Positions 15,461 through 23,741 of a stretch of DNA of 24,882 nucleotides are shown here, piece after piece. This stretch comes from a virus: positions 1 through 24,882 of IMG/VR virus record IMGVR_UViG_3300043568_001162. The stretch is one strand, 5' to 3'. A program made the translations under genes and the position numbers. The notes beneath the pieces are model-generated. The model saw only the letters and a program-made list of their open reading frames with translations. It had not been told where the DNA came from and did not search any database. Position 1 is the first letter of the stretch, and each line of letters begins with the position of its first letter.

Positions 15461-15518
15461 GTTTTATATATTTAGTAAAAACAAATGTAAACTATATTTT
15501 TTTAAAAAACAAGTAAAT

Positions 15519-16271
15519 ATGGATGCTGACTTATTAAAAGCTGCGACGGAGGGTTTTAATCTACCTCACGACGTGGTAAAATTACCTTCAAAGGGGATTT
15601 TCTACAAATCAAAAAAAACTTCGGTTAAAGTAGGTTATTTAACTGCTGAAGATGAGAATTATTTATTAAATAATGATTCAAAAGAACATATTGTGATGAC
15701 TTTATTAAGAAATAAAGTTTATGAACACGATTTAAGACCGGAAGAAATGACTGATGGTGATGTTGAAGCGATTTTAATCTTTTTGAGAAATACATCATTT
15801 GGTCCTGAATATACACTTAATTTAACTGACCCTAAATCGGGTAAAATTTTTGAACATACCGAAATTTTGGACTCGTTAAGTATTAAAGTAACTCAAGAAG
15901 AACCTAATGAAAACGGTATCTTTACGACAAAATTACCTAAAACAGGTTCAACTGTCAAATTAAAACCATTGACTTTTTATGAAGGGATTGAAATTGATGT
16001 TATGTCGGAACAATATCCTAAAGGGAGGACCGCACCAACAGTAACTTGGAGATTAAATAAACAAATTGTTGAAGTTGATGGTAGTAATGACCCTGCAGCT
16101 ATTGCTCAATTTGTTAGTACGTTACCTATAATGGATTCTAAATACATTAGAAAATATTTGAGAGATAACCAACCTTCACTAGATTTAAATAGACAAGTTT
16201 ACGCCCCGTCAGGAGAATTGGTTACGTTTAACGTATCCTTTGGGGTGGAGTTTTTTCGTCCTTTCTTCTGA
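15519..16271 (+). CDS. 26: Tail assembly chaperone / baseplate protein, T4 gp26 family, frame-0 product
   Basis: The 250-residue frame-0 product shows the gp26-family opening HDVVKLPSKGIFYKS (about residues 17–31), then VGYLTAEDENYLL, and later DGDVEAILIFLRNTSFGPEY. This family is annotated as T4 baseplate/hub, but the position between tube and tape measure is that of the tail assembly chaperone in most long-tailed phages. The ATG at 15519 follows AACAAGTAAAT. An in-frame ATG at 15447 lies inside the preceding terminator and is rejected. Frame 0 stops at TGA 16269–16271, just after GAG TTT TTT CGT CCT TTC TTC. Coding evidently continues in the +1 frame (see 16258–16416), giving a second product of about 298 residues. 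Confidence 0.85.
   Translation: MDADLLKAATEGFNLPHDVVKLPSKGIFYKSKKTSVKVGYLTAEDENYLLNNDSKEHIVMTLLRNKVYEHDLRPEEMTDGDVEAILIFLRNTSFGPEYTLNLTDPKSGKIFEHTEILDSLSIKVTQEEPNENGIFTTKLPKTGSTVKLKPLTFYEGIEIDVMSEQYPKGRTAPTVTWRLNKQIVEVDGSNDPAAIAQFVSTLPIMDSKYIRKYLRDNQPSLDLNRQVYAPSGELVTFNVSFGVEFFRPFF
16248..16260 (+). promoter_or_regulatory. Putative +1 programmed ribosomal frameshift site (GAG TTT TTT CGT C)
   Basis: The frame-0 codons GAG TTT TTT CGT contain TTTCGTC at 16254–16260. The influenza A PA-X shift uses the same seven bases (UCC UUU CGU C), where the Phe tRNA in the P site moves from UUU to UUC. A +1 shift here would skip base 16257 and read GTC next. A −2 slip along the six T bases would enter the same frame with an additional residue. 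CGT is not obviously rare in this phage, so the pausing signal is uncertain. Confidence 0.6.
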
Positions 16272-16416
16272 ATATAGCAAACAATTAATTGATGAGTTTT
16301 ATGTTTTAAGTCGATTTTTGAGAACCCAATATAGTGAGTATTTAAAAATACCCACATATATACGAAAATATTTAATTGATAAAATTATTGAAGATAATAC
16401 ACCAAAGGAAAATTAA
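16258..16416 (+). CDS. +1-frame C-terminal extension of the tail chaperone (GT-like)
   Basis: The +1 frame is open from 16189 and has no ATG before its TAA at 16414–16416, so it is unlikely to have its own start. After the shift it adds 52 residues: VLSSEYSKQLIDEFYVLSRF, then LRTQYSEYLKIPTYIRKYLI and DKIIEDNTPKEN. A two-helix layout with 'SEY…IP.YIRKYL' is the type seen in the extension (T-like) half of tail chaperones, which contacts the tape measure. Frame 0 has already stopped, yet this stretch is clearly coding in character, so frameshifting (or, less likely, an assembly error in the T6 run) is needed. Fused length is 246 + 52 = 298 residues. Confidence 0.65.
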   Translation, partial: VLSSEYSKQLIDEFYVLSRFLRTQYSEYLKIPTYIRKYLIDKIIEDNTPKEN

Positions 16417-16429
16417 CCTTTGGTGTATT
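16396..16429 (+). terminator. 13-bp hairpin at the end of the chaperone extension
   Basis: AATACACCAAAGG (16396–16408) pairs perfectly with CCTTTGGTGTATT (16417–16429) around an 8-base loop that contains the TAA of the +1 frame. No U-run follows; TATTTATAT (16426–16434) overlaps the 3' arm instead. It may be a weak terminator or a barrier that sets the ratio of chaperone to tape measure. Confidence 0.55.
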
Positions 16430-16434
16430 TATAT
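16426..16434 (+). promoter_or_regulatory. TATTTATAT motif before tape measure gene
   Basis: TATTTATAT overlaps the 3' arm of the hairpin and ends 20 bases before the tape measure ATG. Same element as before the other structural genes. Candidate only. Confidence 0.3.
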
Positions 16435-16454
16435 TATAAGAAATACACAAAAAT

Positions 16455-18338
16455 ATGGGTTATTTATTTGCTGGTGATGACGAAGAAAAATCAAAAAGTG
16501 CGGTTAGTGGTGTTGATGCTATTTTAGCGGAAATCAAAAGTATTATTAAAAGTAATACAAGTGCTTCTGAGATTGCTAAAGTCGTTGATGAAATGGACCA
16601 GGTTTATTCGAATCTTTCCAAAAATATGGGTCTTGGCCGTGAATCGGCGGTGGCGATTAAAGCGTCGTTAGGGGATGCGTATTCTGACGTTGCAAAGTTA
16701 GGGGGTAAAATGTCTGACATTGAAACAATACAAAAAGGTTTAATTGGTGCTTTAGGTACTAATGTTATTGCAACTAAGGAAGTGTTTACCGACATTTATG
16801 CGGCGGCTAAAGTATCAGGACAAGAAGCTGATGTTTTAACTAAAAAGTTTATTGATGCCGGTTATAATATGCACAATATCGGTGAAGAAACTAAAAAAGT
16901 AATGGACACCGCGAGGTCTTTGGGTGTTAGTGCTCAAGCGGTTTCGTCGGCGGTTTTAGGTAATATGGAGGCGTTAGACACTCACAATTTTTCGGGTGGT
17001 GTTGAAGGTTTAGCGAGAATGGCCGCAACGTCGGCGGGATTACGTGTTAATATGAGTACTATTTTAGCGTCGGTTGATAAGGCATTTAATCCTGAAGGTG
17101 CTATTGAAATGGCGGCGGCGTTCCAAAGATTAGGTGTTTCTCAAAGTGAATTATTAGACCCGATGAGGTTGATGAATATGTCACAAAATGACCCTGAAGC
17201 TTTCCAACAGTCTATCGCAAAAATGGGTGCGAGTTTAACTGAATTAGATGAGAAAGGTAACGTTAAAATAGCACCTGGAAGTATTCGTAGGATGAAAGAA
17301 TTGGCTGATGCCGCGGGTATGCCTCAAGCGGAATTCGCTAAAATGTCTAAGGCAGCAGCTGAAATGGATATTAAAATGAGTAAAATCAAATTCCCTGATT
17401 TTATTAATGAAGACCAGAAAAAATTATTAGCGAATGTTTCATCAATGAAAGATGGTGAAATCAAAATTAACGTTGATGGACAAATGGTTGATATGAATGA
17501 GGCGTTAGCGAAATATGCAAATGACCCTGAAAAATTAAATAAAATCATTAAAGATAATACTCCGAAATCTAATGAGGAATTATTACAAGAACAATTAACA
17601 GTTTCTGAAAAAATTGCGGCAAATACTGAGTCGTTAAAAGGTAAAACGGGTCGAGCATTTGCGGGAACTAAACAAGGTGAACAAATGTTAGTTTCGAGTG
17701 GGAACTATGTTAAAGCCATTACTGATTCATTTAATAAAGAAATGGATATTGGTAAAATGAGGAAAGGTCTTGATGAAGATTTAACCGCGGTTGGTGATTC
17801 CTTATTAAAATTCGCTAAAGGTGAAGGTTCATTTACTGAAGTTGCCGGTGTTGCGGGTAAAATACTTAGTGATAGTGCAATTACATTTGAAAAGACAATT
17901 AAAGCCGTGACGGCTAATTTAAATGCCGAAGGTATTAAGTTAAAAGAAAGTGAAAATAAATATGACCAAATAGGGGCTTATGCAACTGAAGGACTTATAG
18001 GGACGGTAGCTAAAGCTGAACATATAGGAACCGATAGTAAACCTAAAAGTGTTGATACCAAACCAATGGCCGCACCAATCAATACTGAATTAAAAAATTA
18101 TTCGGGAAAATATAAAGAAATTATTGATTATCAAAAACCTGAAAATGCTAACGCTAAAGGAGAAACGTTCCACTCAGGGAAATTGGATATGGATATTAAT
18201 GTTAAAATACCTACCGGTATGGACCAAAGGGCGTTTGATGATTTAATGAGAAGTCCTGAATTTAAAGAATCTCTTTTAAAAATGATTAAAGATACTCCGT
18301 CATTAAATAACCAAACTAAAGTTCCTTCTAAAGCATAA
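16455..18338 (+). CDS. Tape measure protein (T4 gp29-position)
   Basis: The 627-residue product is almost wholly helical, with few aromatics and no cysteine noticed, and it is rich in Ala, Lys, Met and acidic residues. Long Ala/Gly-rich amphipathic stretches occur, for example VEGLARMAATSAGLRVNMST and the segment with AAAFQRLGVSQSELL. This composition, with the gene immediately after the chaperone, is that of a tail length-determining (tape measure) protein. T4 gp29 has 590 residues. The ATG at 16455 follows ATACACAAAAAT. I see no lytic enzyme motif or strong transmembrane segment. The C-terminal 100 residues become more polar (PMAAPINTELKNYSGKYK) and may anchor to the hub. Family call by context and composition. 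Confidence 0.75.
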   Translation: MGYLFAGDDEEKSKSAVSGVDAILAEIKSIIKSNTSASEIAKVVDEMDQVYSNLSKNMGLGRESAVAIKASLGDAYSDVAKLGGKMSDIETIQKGLIGALGTNVIATKEVFTDIYAAAKVSGQEADVLTKKFIDAGYNMHNIGEETKKVMDTARSLGVSAQAVSSAVLGNMEALDTHNFSGGVEGLARMAATSAGLRVNMSTILASVDKAFNPEGAIEMAAAFQRLGVSQSELLDPMRLMNMSQNDPEAFQQSIAKMGASLTELDEKGNVKIAPGSIRRMKELADAAGMPQAEFAKMSKAAAEMDIKMSKIKFPDFINEDQKKLLANVSSMKDGEIKINVDGQMVDMNEALAKYANDPEKLNKIIKDNTPKSNEELLQEQLTVSEKIAANTESLKGKTGRAFAGTKQGEQMLVSSGNYVKAITDSFNKEMDIGKMRKGLDEDLTAVGDSLLKFAKGEGSFTEVAGVAGKILSDSAITFEKTIKAVTANLNAEGIKLKESENKYDQIGAYATEGLIGTVAKAEHIGTDSKPKSVDTKPMAAPINTELKNYSGKYKEIIDYQKPENANAKGETFHSGKLDMDINVKIPTGMDQRAFDDLMRSPEFKESLLKMIKDTPSLNNQTKVPSKA

Positions 18339-18354
18339 AAATTGAGTAGTATTC

Positions 18355-18363
18355 TATTTATAT
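18355..18363 (+). promoter_or_regulatory. TATTTATAT motif before large baseplate gene
   Basis: TATTTATAT ends 15 bases before the ATG at 18379, in the 40-base gap after the tape measure gene. Same element as elsewhere in the window. Candidate only. Confidence 0.3.
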
Positions 18364-18378
18364 ATAAAATAACAAACA

Positions 18379-21300
18379 ATGCCGAATAGTACTTTATCAT
18401 TTGCGTCAACCTCATCGTTTAGAGACGCGTTGATGGCCAAAAACTTATCAACGTATACGGTTACAGGTGTTTATACCCCACCGTCAGGTCCATTAAACTA
18501 TGAGGTAGTTTTAAGTCAATCCCCCGTGGTAGATTCACCTGATGGTTTGATATCTAATGGACCGTTCGTACAACAATTATATCCTTTAAATGCCTATGGG
18601 CCAGATGGGGGTTTTAATCTTAATATAACTTACAATGGTCCGTTATTACCTGTAATACCTAATCAGGGACCTTATTCCCCAAATCAAAGTGTATTACTAC
18701 TAAGTAATAATTTATACCTAAATTTATCTCCAACGTCACCGGGGGTAAAAAACCTATTCATACCAAGTGGGGGTTATAACTATGTTTATAACGTAATTGA
18801 AAATCCGATTAGTACTCCTAATTATTTTCTACCTTATGGGTTAACCACATTTGTTCCTTCGATATATTCACCTTATGAAATCTTATTATCGAATAACCCG
18901 ACAGGTAGTGATGGGTCATTATCTCAAGATTCATTCATAGCTAAATTAGGTGCGAAACAATTGAACTTTTTATTTCAAGAAAGGATTAATTTAGAGATAT
19001 TACAAAATACGGTTGGTAAGGTTAATTTAGAGTCACTATCTGACCCGTTTGAAGCTAGTTTATTGGCAGCGGGAAAAGAACCTCTTATTTATCGTAATTG
19101 GAGGATTACGGTTCCCGAATCACCTGTAACTGCGGCGTTTGATTTCGCAACAAGAATATCGGGTGCTTATTGGCCTGTATCATTTATCCCTGGAGATTAT
19201 TTCGATGAAAATACTAAGGGTGGTCTACAAACACAACAAACGTCAAATGCGTTAAATGTTGTTAATCAATTAACGGGAGGTTTCTTAGGTCCAATATTAA
19301 ATATTAAAAGAAATCCGTCACAAATATTTTTAGCGAACACGGGTAATGGTCAAAGGTCTGCGTTATTCAACAACTTAGATTATAATAGATATCAACCGGG
19401 TTATAAAAAAGATTTTGGTGGTATATTGGGGATTGGTCAAGCGATTGCTAATTTAGCTCTTAGTTTGATAAATCCAAATGGGACTTTAGCCGGTGGTTAC
19501 TACGTTGGTAGTGTGAATGCGGAGCCAAGTTCGATTACTTCACCCCCAAATCAGATACCTGTAAATCCTTACGGAGAACAAGTTCAAACACCTGTTTATG
19601 GTCCGTCTGAAATGGGTATTTTATTTGAAGGTAATGATGGTCGATTAAACTTTGGTTTAGCGGGTAAATCATTAAGTAATGGTGGTGGTATTGATGGTGG
19701 TTTAGTTTGGACTTCACCAAAATACAAACCTAACGCTGGTTTTAAAGCAACACCGGGTGGTGGTTCAGGTAGTAAAGATGAAGAATTTAATCAAATAAGT
19801 AGTCAATATAATAAATCAGAATCAACTAATGTTGATTTTAAAGAAAACTCTATATTAGATAACACTCAAAGAATTATTGATTCTGCGGATAATGTTACGG
19901 GTATTAGTCGATTAAAACACGTCGGTAATGCAATGAACCAAGTGAGTAAAGTTTTTCACGATGGTTATAAAGAAATGACAAAAGGTTCACAAGTGGTATC
20001 GTATAAAGATGATACTACAGGTGGGGAAAAAGGTATTGAGTATTGTCGTGTATTTACAAAGGATACTCCATATTACACTTATGCTGATTTACAAAAGACT
20101 GATGGTATTACAACGTCAGGTAGAAGATTTACAAACTCAGTGTTAGATAACACGTTCAATTTAAATATCGCTCCACTTAGAAATCCTGGGTCAACTAATA
20201 TTATTGCAGACGATGCTAATGGTCGTGGTGGTTACGCTAAAAAATATATGTTCTCGATTGAGAACTTGGCTTGGAGAACATCAAGTAGACCGGGTTACAC
20301 TTATGATGAACTACCTGTTTGTGAGAAAGGTCCAAATGGGGGTAGAGTTATGTGGTTCCCACCTTATGATTTACAATTTTCGGATTCAAGTAGTGCGTCT
20401 TGGAACTCACAAAGTTTCTTGGGTCGTCCTGAACCAATTTATACATATAAAGAAACAAGTAGAACGGGTTCGTTGTCTTGGAAAATTATTGTTGACCACC
20501 CGTCAGTTATGAATACGGTGGTTGAGAAACAATTGAAAGGACAAGCAAAAGAACGTATTGATTCAATTATTGATTCATTTTTCGCGGGATGTGTTAAATT
20601 CGATATCTACAAATTAGCTATTAAATTCAATACTATCCCAACTAAGGATTTGTATACTTATCAAGAAATTTTAAGTAATCCGCAATTAACGGATAAAGAA
20701 ATTATTGGTGAGATTAATAAACAAATCCCTAAAGACAATTCAAATAACGCAGGAACAGGAAGTGCTGATGTTGCGGCATCAAATACCGACCAAACAGTTG
20801 TTCCTGATTCATCAATACAAGATTTTGAAAACAAATACTTGGATTTTGCGTTTTATTTTGAAAATGACATTCCGGGTAAAAACCCAAATACAACAACTAC
20901 TGAAGAGTATCAGTCAACTTATGATTCATATACTTCTGATACTAATATTGAAAAATATGTTAAAAATTCGGAATCGGCGTTTAATGCCGGTGATGTGAAC
21001 CGAAATGTTAAACCATTTTTTGATACGGTTATAAAAAGTAATTATAACTTATTTGCTGGTGGGGATAAGAACTTCATTACAGACGCTTACGACATATTAT
21101 CTAAAGGACTTGGAACTATTAAAATAGTAATGGAAGGTTCTGCGTCGGCTACGGCAACGGTTCCGTATAACAAAGCGTTATCTGAAAGACGACTTGATAT
21201 TGTTACTAAATTTTTGAAGAGTAAAAACATTGGTGATAAAAAATTGGATGAGTTTTTCACTAAAGGAACTATTAAGATTGAATTATCTAAAGGTTCGGGT

Positions 21301-23415
21301 GAACAAACCGTAATTCCAAAAACAAGTGTGGAAACAGGTGCTAATGGAACTACAGGAACGACTGTTGATTCAGGTAATGGAACTGATGTTAATTGTACTG
21401 TTGATATTAAAGATAAAAATGGTAAAGTGACTGCAATTTCACAAGTTTTTGCGACTAACGCAATGGCTTGTCGTAGAGTTAAAGTAAAAAGTATAACGGT
21501 GACACCGGCTCCTGTTACGACGACAACAACACTTAAACCTGATGTTGTGGTTACTAACACAAATGGAACTACCGAAACATTACCAATTAAAAGACCTGAA
21601 CCTCAAAAATCAATTGAGCAAAAAATTAAAGAAGGTATATCTAAAAAAATATTAAGAAACTTATTATCAGAATGTGATTATTTTGATGTTATCAAAGAGA
21701 ATGTTCCGATGTTATATGATTCGATTAAGGAAAAGATTAAATATTTTAATCCGGCTTTTCACTCAACAACACCTGAAGGTTTAAATTCTCGATTAACTTT
21801 CTTAAATCAATGTGTTAGACCGGGGGAAACTATTCCTATTATCGGTAGTGACGGTAAACCTAAAGTTTCAGACGCGGTTAATACTTCGTTTGGTGCACCA
21901 CCCGTATTGGTATTACGTATTGGTGACTTCTACCACACTAAAATTATCCCTGAGACATTATCTATAACTTATGACCCGTTAATCTATGATATGAACCCTG
22001 AAGGTATTGGTGTTCAACCTATGATTGCTAAAGTTAGTTTATCATTTAAGATGATTGGTGGTATGGGGTTAGCAAAACCTGTTGAACAATTACAAAATGC
22101 GTTATCATTTAATTACTATGGTAATACTGAGATATATGATGAAAGAGCGACTTGGACTGAAGATACTTCAGCGTTAGATAAAATGGTTGTAGATGCGATT
22201 ATTGCCCAACAACCACCTGTAACAGTTAACAATACTGCGGCGGCACAACAAAGTAATGACGCTGGAAATACGATTGGTGAAATTAAAAACACAATCCCTT
22301 TAACACCGAGTGGTGAAACAGGTGAAATGAGTTATATGAAAATTATGGATAAAGTGTTGGAAGATAGTAAAACGTATTTTACCAATATCTTTAATTCAAT
22401 TGAAGAAATTCAAAAACAAACTAACTATGGTATGTTACAATTAGTGAGTAACAAACGAAATTTCTCAGGTGGGACGGTTATTGAAGATGGTAATGGTGGT
22501 GATGTTAAAATCTTTGGTAAACCTGATTTCCAAGATGATTTAAATGGTTTATTTGAATTGGTTTTAAATGATATACTATCGGGAACTCATCCAATAATTA
22601 CTTTATTGGTTGATGAAGGATTTAATGATAATACCACTTTAAGTGTGATTAAAGATAATTTAATCAAATACGTTAATAGTTTAAAAAGTTCAATATCAAG
22701 TGACATTAGTACTATTACTAATACTAAAATTGGGACCGCTCAACAAGACTATGTTCAAGACATCAGAAAAATGAATTTTGTTAATAATAAAACTGATGGT
22801 AAAATATTAGATAATGGTGAATTAAAAATTTACAATCTTAGTGGGGGTGAATTTGCTGATATGGCCAATGATTATGGTAAACTTAAATTAGCGTTGAATG
22901 AGTATTATACTTTATTAGCTGATACAAACGCGATAATACCACCACCATACCCTGCTGATGGTGATTTCTTTTCAGAAACCGCATTTAAAGGTGAACCTAC
23001 CGAATTCGCACGTTTCTTTATTTTAGTTGGTAGAATTTTTACTGATAAAAATAAAGTCGAAGACTTTACAAAAAGAATTATCACACCAAATATCGCAACG
23101 ATTAAAAAACCTAAAAAATTAGCTAAAGTGTTTGATGATGTTATGGATTATTTAGTTGATTTATATAAAGAGGAAATAAAAGCTGAGGATAAAGTTTTAG
23201 ATAAGTTTAAGAACACATCTGAGTTTAAAAAATACACTAAAGGTATTGATGAGATACTATATACGAAAGGTAAGTCAAGGATTGTTAATTTCACTACAGT
23301 TCCTGATGCCGCTAAAGAGGCTCAACAAAAAACAGATTTAACGAATTTATATAAAGGGGACCCGTCTTTAACCAATAAATTAGAAACCTTTGATGGTAAA
23401 ATTAAATTTAATTAA
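18379..23415 (+). CDS. Large multidomain baseplate / tube-initiator protein with OmpA-like domain
   Basis: The 1678-residue protein has several parts. Residues 1–450 are Pro/Gly/Asn-rich and beta-like (TVTGVYTPPSGP near the start). Residues about 540–770 hold a structured block with FSIENLAWRTSSRPGY, VMWFPPYDLQFSD and FLGRPEPIYTYKETSRTGSL. Residues about 885–990 resemble an OmpA C-terminal domain: MEGSASATATVPYNKALSER (918–937), then R938 and IVTKFL. Thr/Pro-rich linkers follow (about 1035–1075). Residues about 1175–1260 contain IGDFYHTKIIPETLSITYDP and VSLSFKMIGGMGL, typical of tail or baseplate assembly proteins. The tail end is helical. It lies between tape measure and gp53-like genes, which supports a baseplate role; it may do the job of several T4 proteins. 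The exact homologue is not identified. Confidence 0.75.
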   Translation: MPNSTLSFASTSSFRDALMAKNLSTYTVTGVYTPPSGPLNYEVVLSQSPVVDSPDGLISNGPFVQQLYPLNAYGPDGGFNLNITYNGPLLPVIPNQGPYSPNQSVLLLSNNLYLNLSPTSPGVKNLFIPSGGYNYVYNVIENPISTPNYFLPYGLTTFVPSIYSPYEILLSNNPTGSDGSLSQDSFIAKLGAKQLNFLFQERINLEILQNTVGKVNLESLSDPFEASLLAAGKEPLIYRNWRITVPESPVTAAFDFATRISGAYWPVSFIPGDYFDENTKGGLQTQQTSNALNVVNQLTGGFLGPILNIKRNPSQIFLANTGNGQRSALFNNLDYNRYQPGYKKDFGGILGIGQAIANLALSLINPNGTLAGGYYVGSVNAEPSSITSPPNQIPVNPYGEQVQTPVYGPSEMGILFEGNDGRLNFGLAGKSLSNGGGIDGGLVWTSPKYKPNAGFKATPGGGSGSKDEEFNQISSQYNKSESTNVDFKENSILDNTQRIIDSADNVTGISRLKHVGNAMNQVSKVFHDGYKEMTKGSQVVSYKDDTTGGEKGIEYCRVFTKDTPYYTYADLQKTDGITTSGRRFTNSVLDNTFNLNIAPLRNPGSTNIIADDANGRGGYAKKYMFSIENLAWRTSSRPGYTYDELPVCEKGPNGGRVMWFPPYDLQFSDSSSASWNSQSFLGRPEPIYTYKETSRTGSLSWKIIVDHPSVMNTVVEKQLKGQAKERIDSIIDSFFAGCVKFDIYKLAIKFNTIPTKDLYTYQEILSNPQLTDKEIIGEINKQIPKDNSNNAGTGSADVAASNTDQTVVPDSSIQDFENKYLDFAFYFENDIPGKNPNTTTTEEYQSTYDSYTSDTNIEKYVKNSESAFNAGDVNRNVKPFFDTVIKSNYNLFAGGDKNFITDAYDILSKGLGTIKIVMEGSASATATVPYNKALSERRLDIVTKFLKSKNIGDKKLDEFFTKGTIKIELSKGSGEQTVIPKTSVETGANGTTGTTVDSGNGTDVNCTVDIKDKNGKVTAISQVFATNAMACRRVKVKSITVTPAPVTTTTTLKPDVVVTNTNGTTETLPIKRPEPQKSIEQKIKEGISKKILRNLLSECDYFDVIKENVPMLYDSIKEKIKYFNPAFHSTTPEGLNSRLTFLNQCVRPGETIPIIGSDGKPKVSDAVNTSFGAPPVLVLRIGDFYHTKIIPETLSITYDPLIYDMNPEGIGVQPMIAKVSLSFKMIGGMGLAKPVEQLQNALSFNYYGNTEIYDERATWTEDTSALDKMVVDAIIAQQPPVTVNNTAAAQQSNDAGNTIGEIKNTIPLTPSGETGEMSYMKIMDKVLEDSKTYFTNIFNSIEEIQKQTNYGMLQLVSNKRNFSGGTVIEDGNGGDVKIFGKPDFQDDLNGLFELVLNDILSGTHPIITLLVDEGFNDNTTLSVIKDNLIKYVNSLKSSISSDISTITNTKIGTAQQDYVQDIRKMNFVNNKTDGKILDNGELKIYNLSGGEFADMANDYGKLKLALNEYYTLLADTNAIIPPPYPADGDFFSETAFKGEPTEFARFFILVGRIFTDKNKVEDFTKRIITPNIATIKKPKKLAKVFDDVMDYLVDLYKEEIKAEDKVLDKFKNTSEFKKYTKGIDEILYTKGKSRIVNFTTVPDAAKEAQQKTDLTNLYKGDPSLTNKLETFDGKIKFN

Positions 23416-23417
23416 TT

Positions 23418-23741
23418 ATGGGTAGACAATATTATAACCGATATAACAACTTCATAATAGATGGGGAACAAACTGTGGTTCCTTATGTTAATATACCGAG
23501 TAAAAGTACCGACAAGAGGTATATTTACAAAGTTGGACAATCAAGATTAGATAAAATGTCACAACAATATTATGGTACTCCATATTTTGGTTGGTTAATT
23601 ATGTCCGCTAATCCTAATTTTGGTGGTCAAGAATGGAACATAAGTGATGGTTCTATATTGACAATTCCATTTCCTTTAGTAGCTTCATTACAGGATTATA
23701 ACAATCAATTAGAGACACATTTCTTTTATTATGGTAGATAA
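23418..23741 (+). CDS. 53: Baseplate wedge protein, gp53-like (LysM-type fold)
   Basis: The 107-residue product contains IYKVGQSRLDKMSQQYYGTP followed by YFGWLIMSANPNF and ISDGSILTIPFPL. This is the gp53-type pattern in which a LysM-like fold reads 'D.is..yYG.p.yWWlI...N.….…p.G..l.iP'. T4 gp53 (196 aa) joins baseplate wedges into a ring; this version is shorter but keeps the core. Its ATG lies two bases after the stop of the 1678-residue gene, and its own stop is overlapped by the next gene's ATG at 23731, so the three genes form one tightly packed operon. An alternative is a LysM-bearing tail protein X relative; both act in the baseplate. Confidence 0.75.
   Translation: MGRQYYNRYNNFIIDGEQTVVPYVNIPSKSTDKRYIYKVGQSRLDKMSQQYYGTPYFGWLIMSANPNFGGQEWNISDGSILTIPFPLVASLQDYNNQLETHFFYYGR

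Noticed and set aside
15447-15518. In-frame ATG that would add 24 residues to the chaperone
   Set aside because: The ATG lies in the 3' arm of the intrinsic terminator at 15432–15460, and the added peptide (Phe/Lys-rich) has no gp26-family similarity. Start at 15519 gives the expected N-terminus.
16251-16256. T6 run as a simple assembly error explaining the broken chaperone
   Set aside because: Not excluded, but the gene's position, the TTTCGTC context and the known habit of tail chaperones to frameshift make a programmed shift more likely; listed as the refuting test in the finding.
21087-21560. 157-codon minus-strand frame inside the baseplate gene
   Set aside because: It is antisense to the OmpA-like and linker region; the hydrophobic Val/Thr-rich translation is what the reverse of Thr/Asn-rich coding gives.
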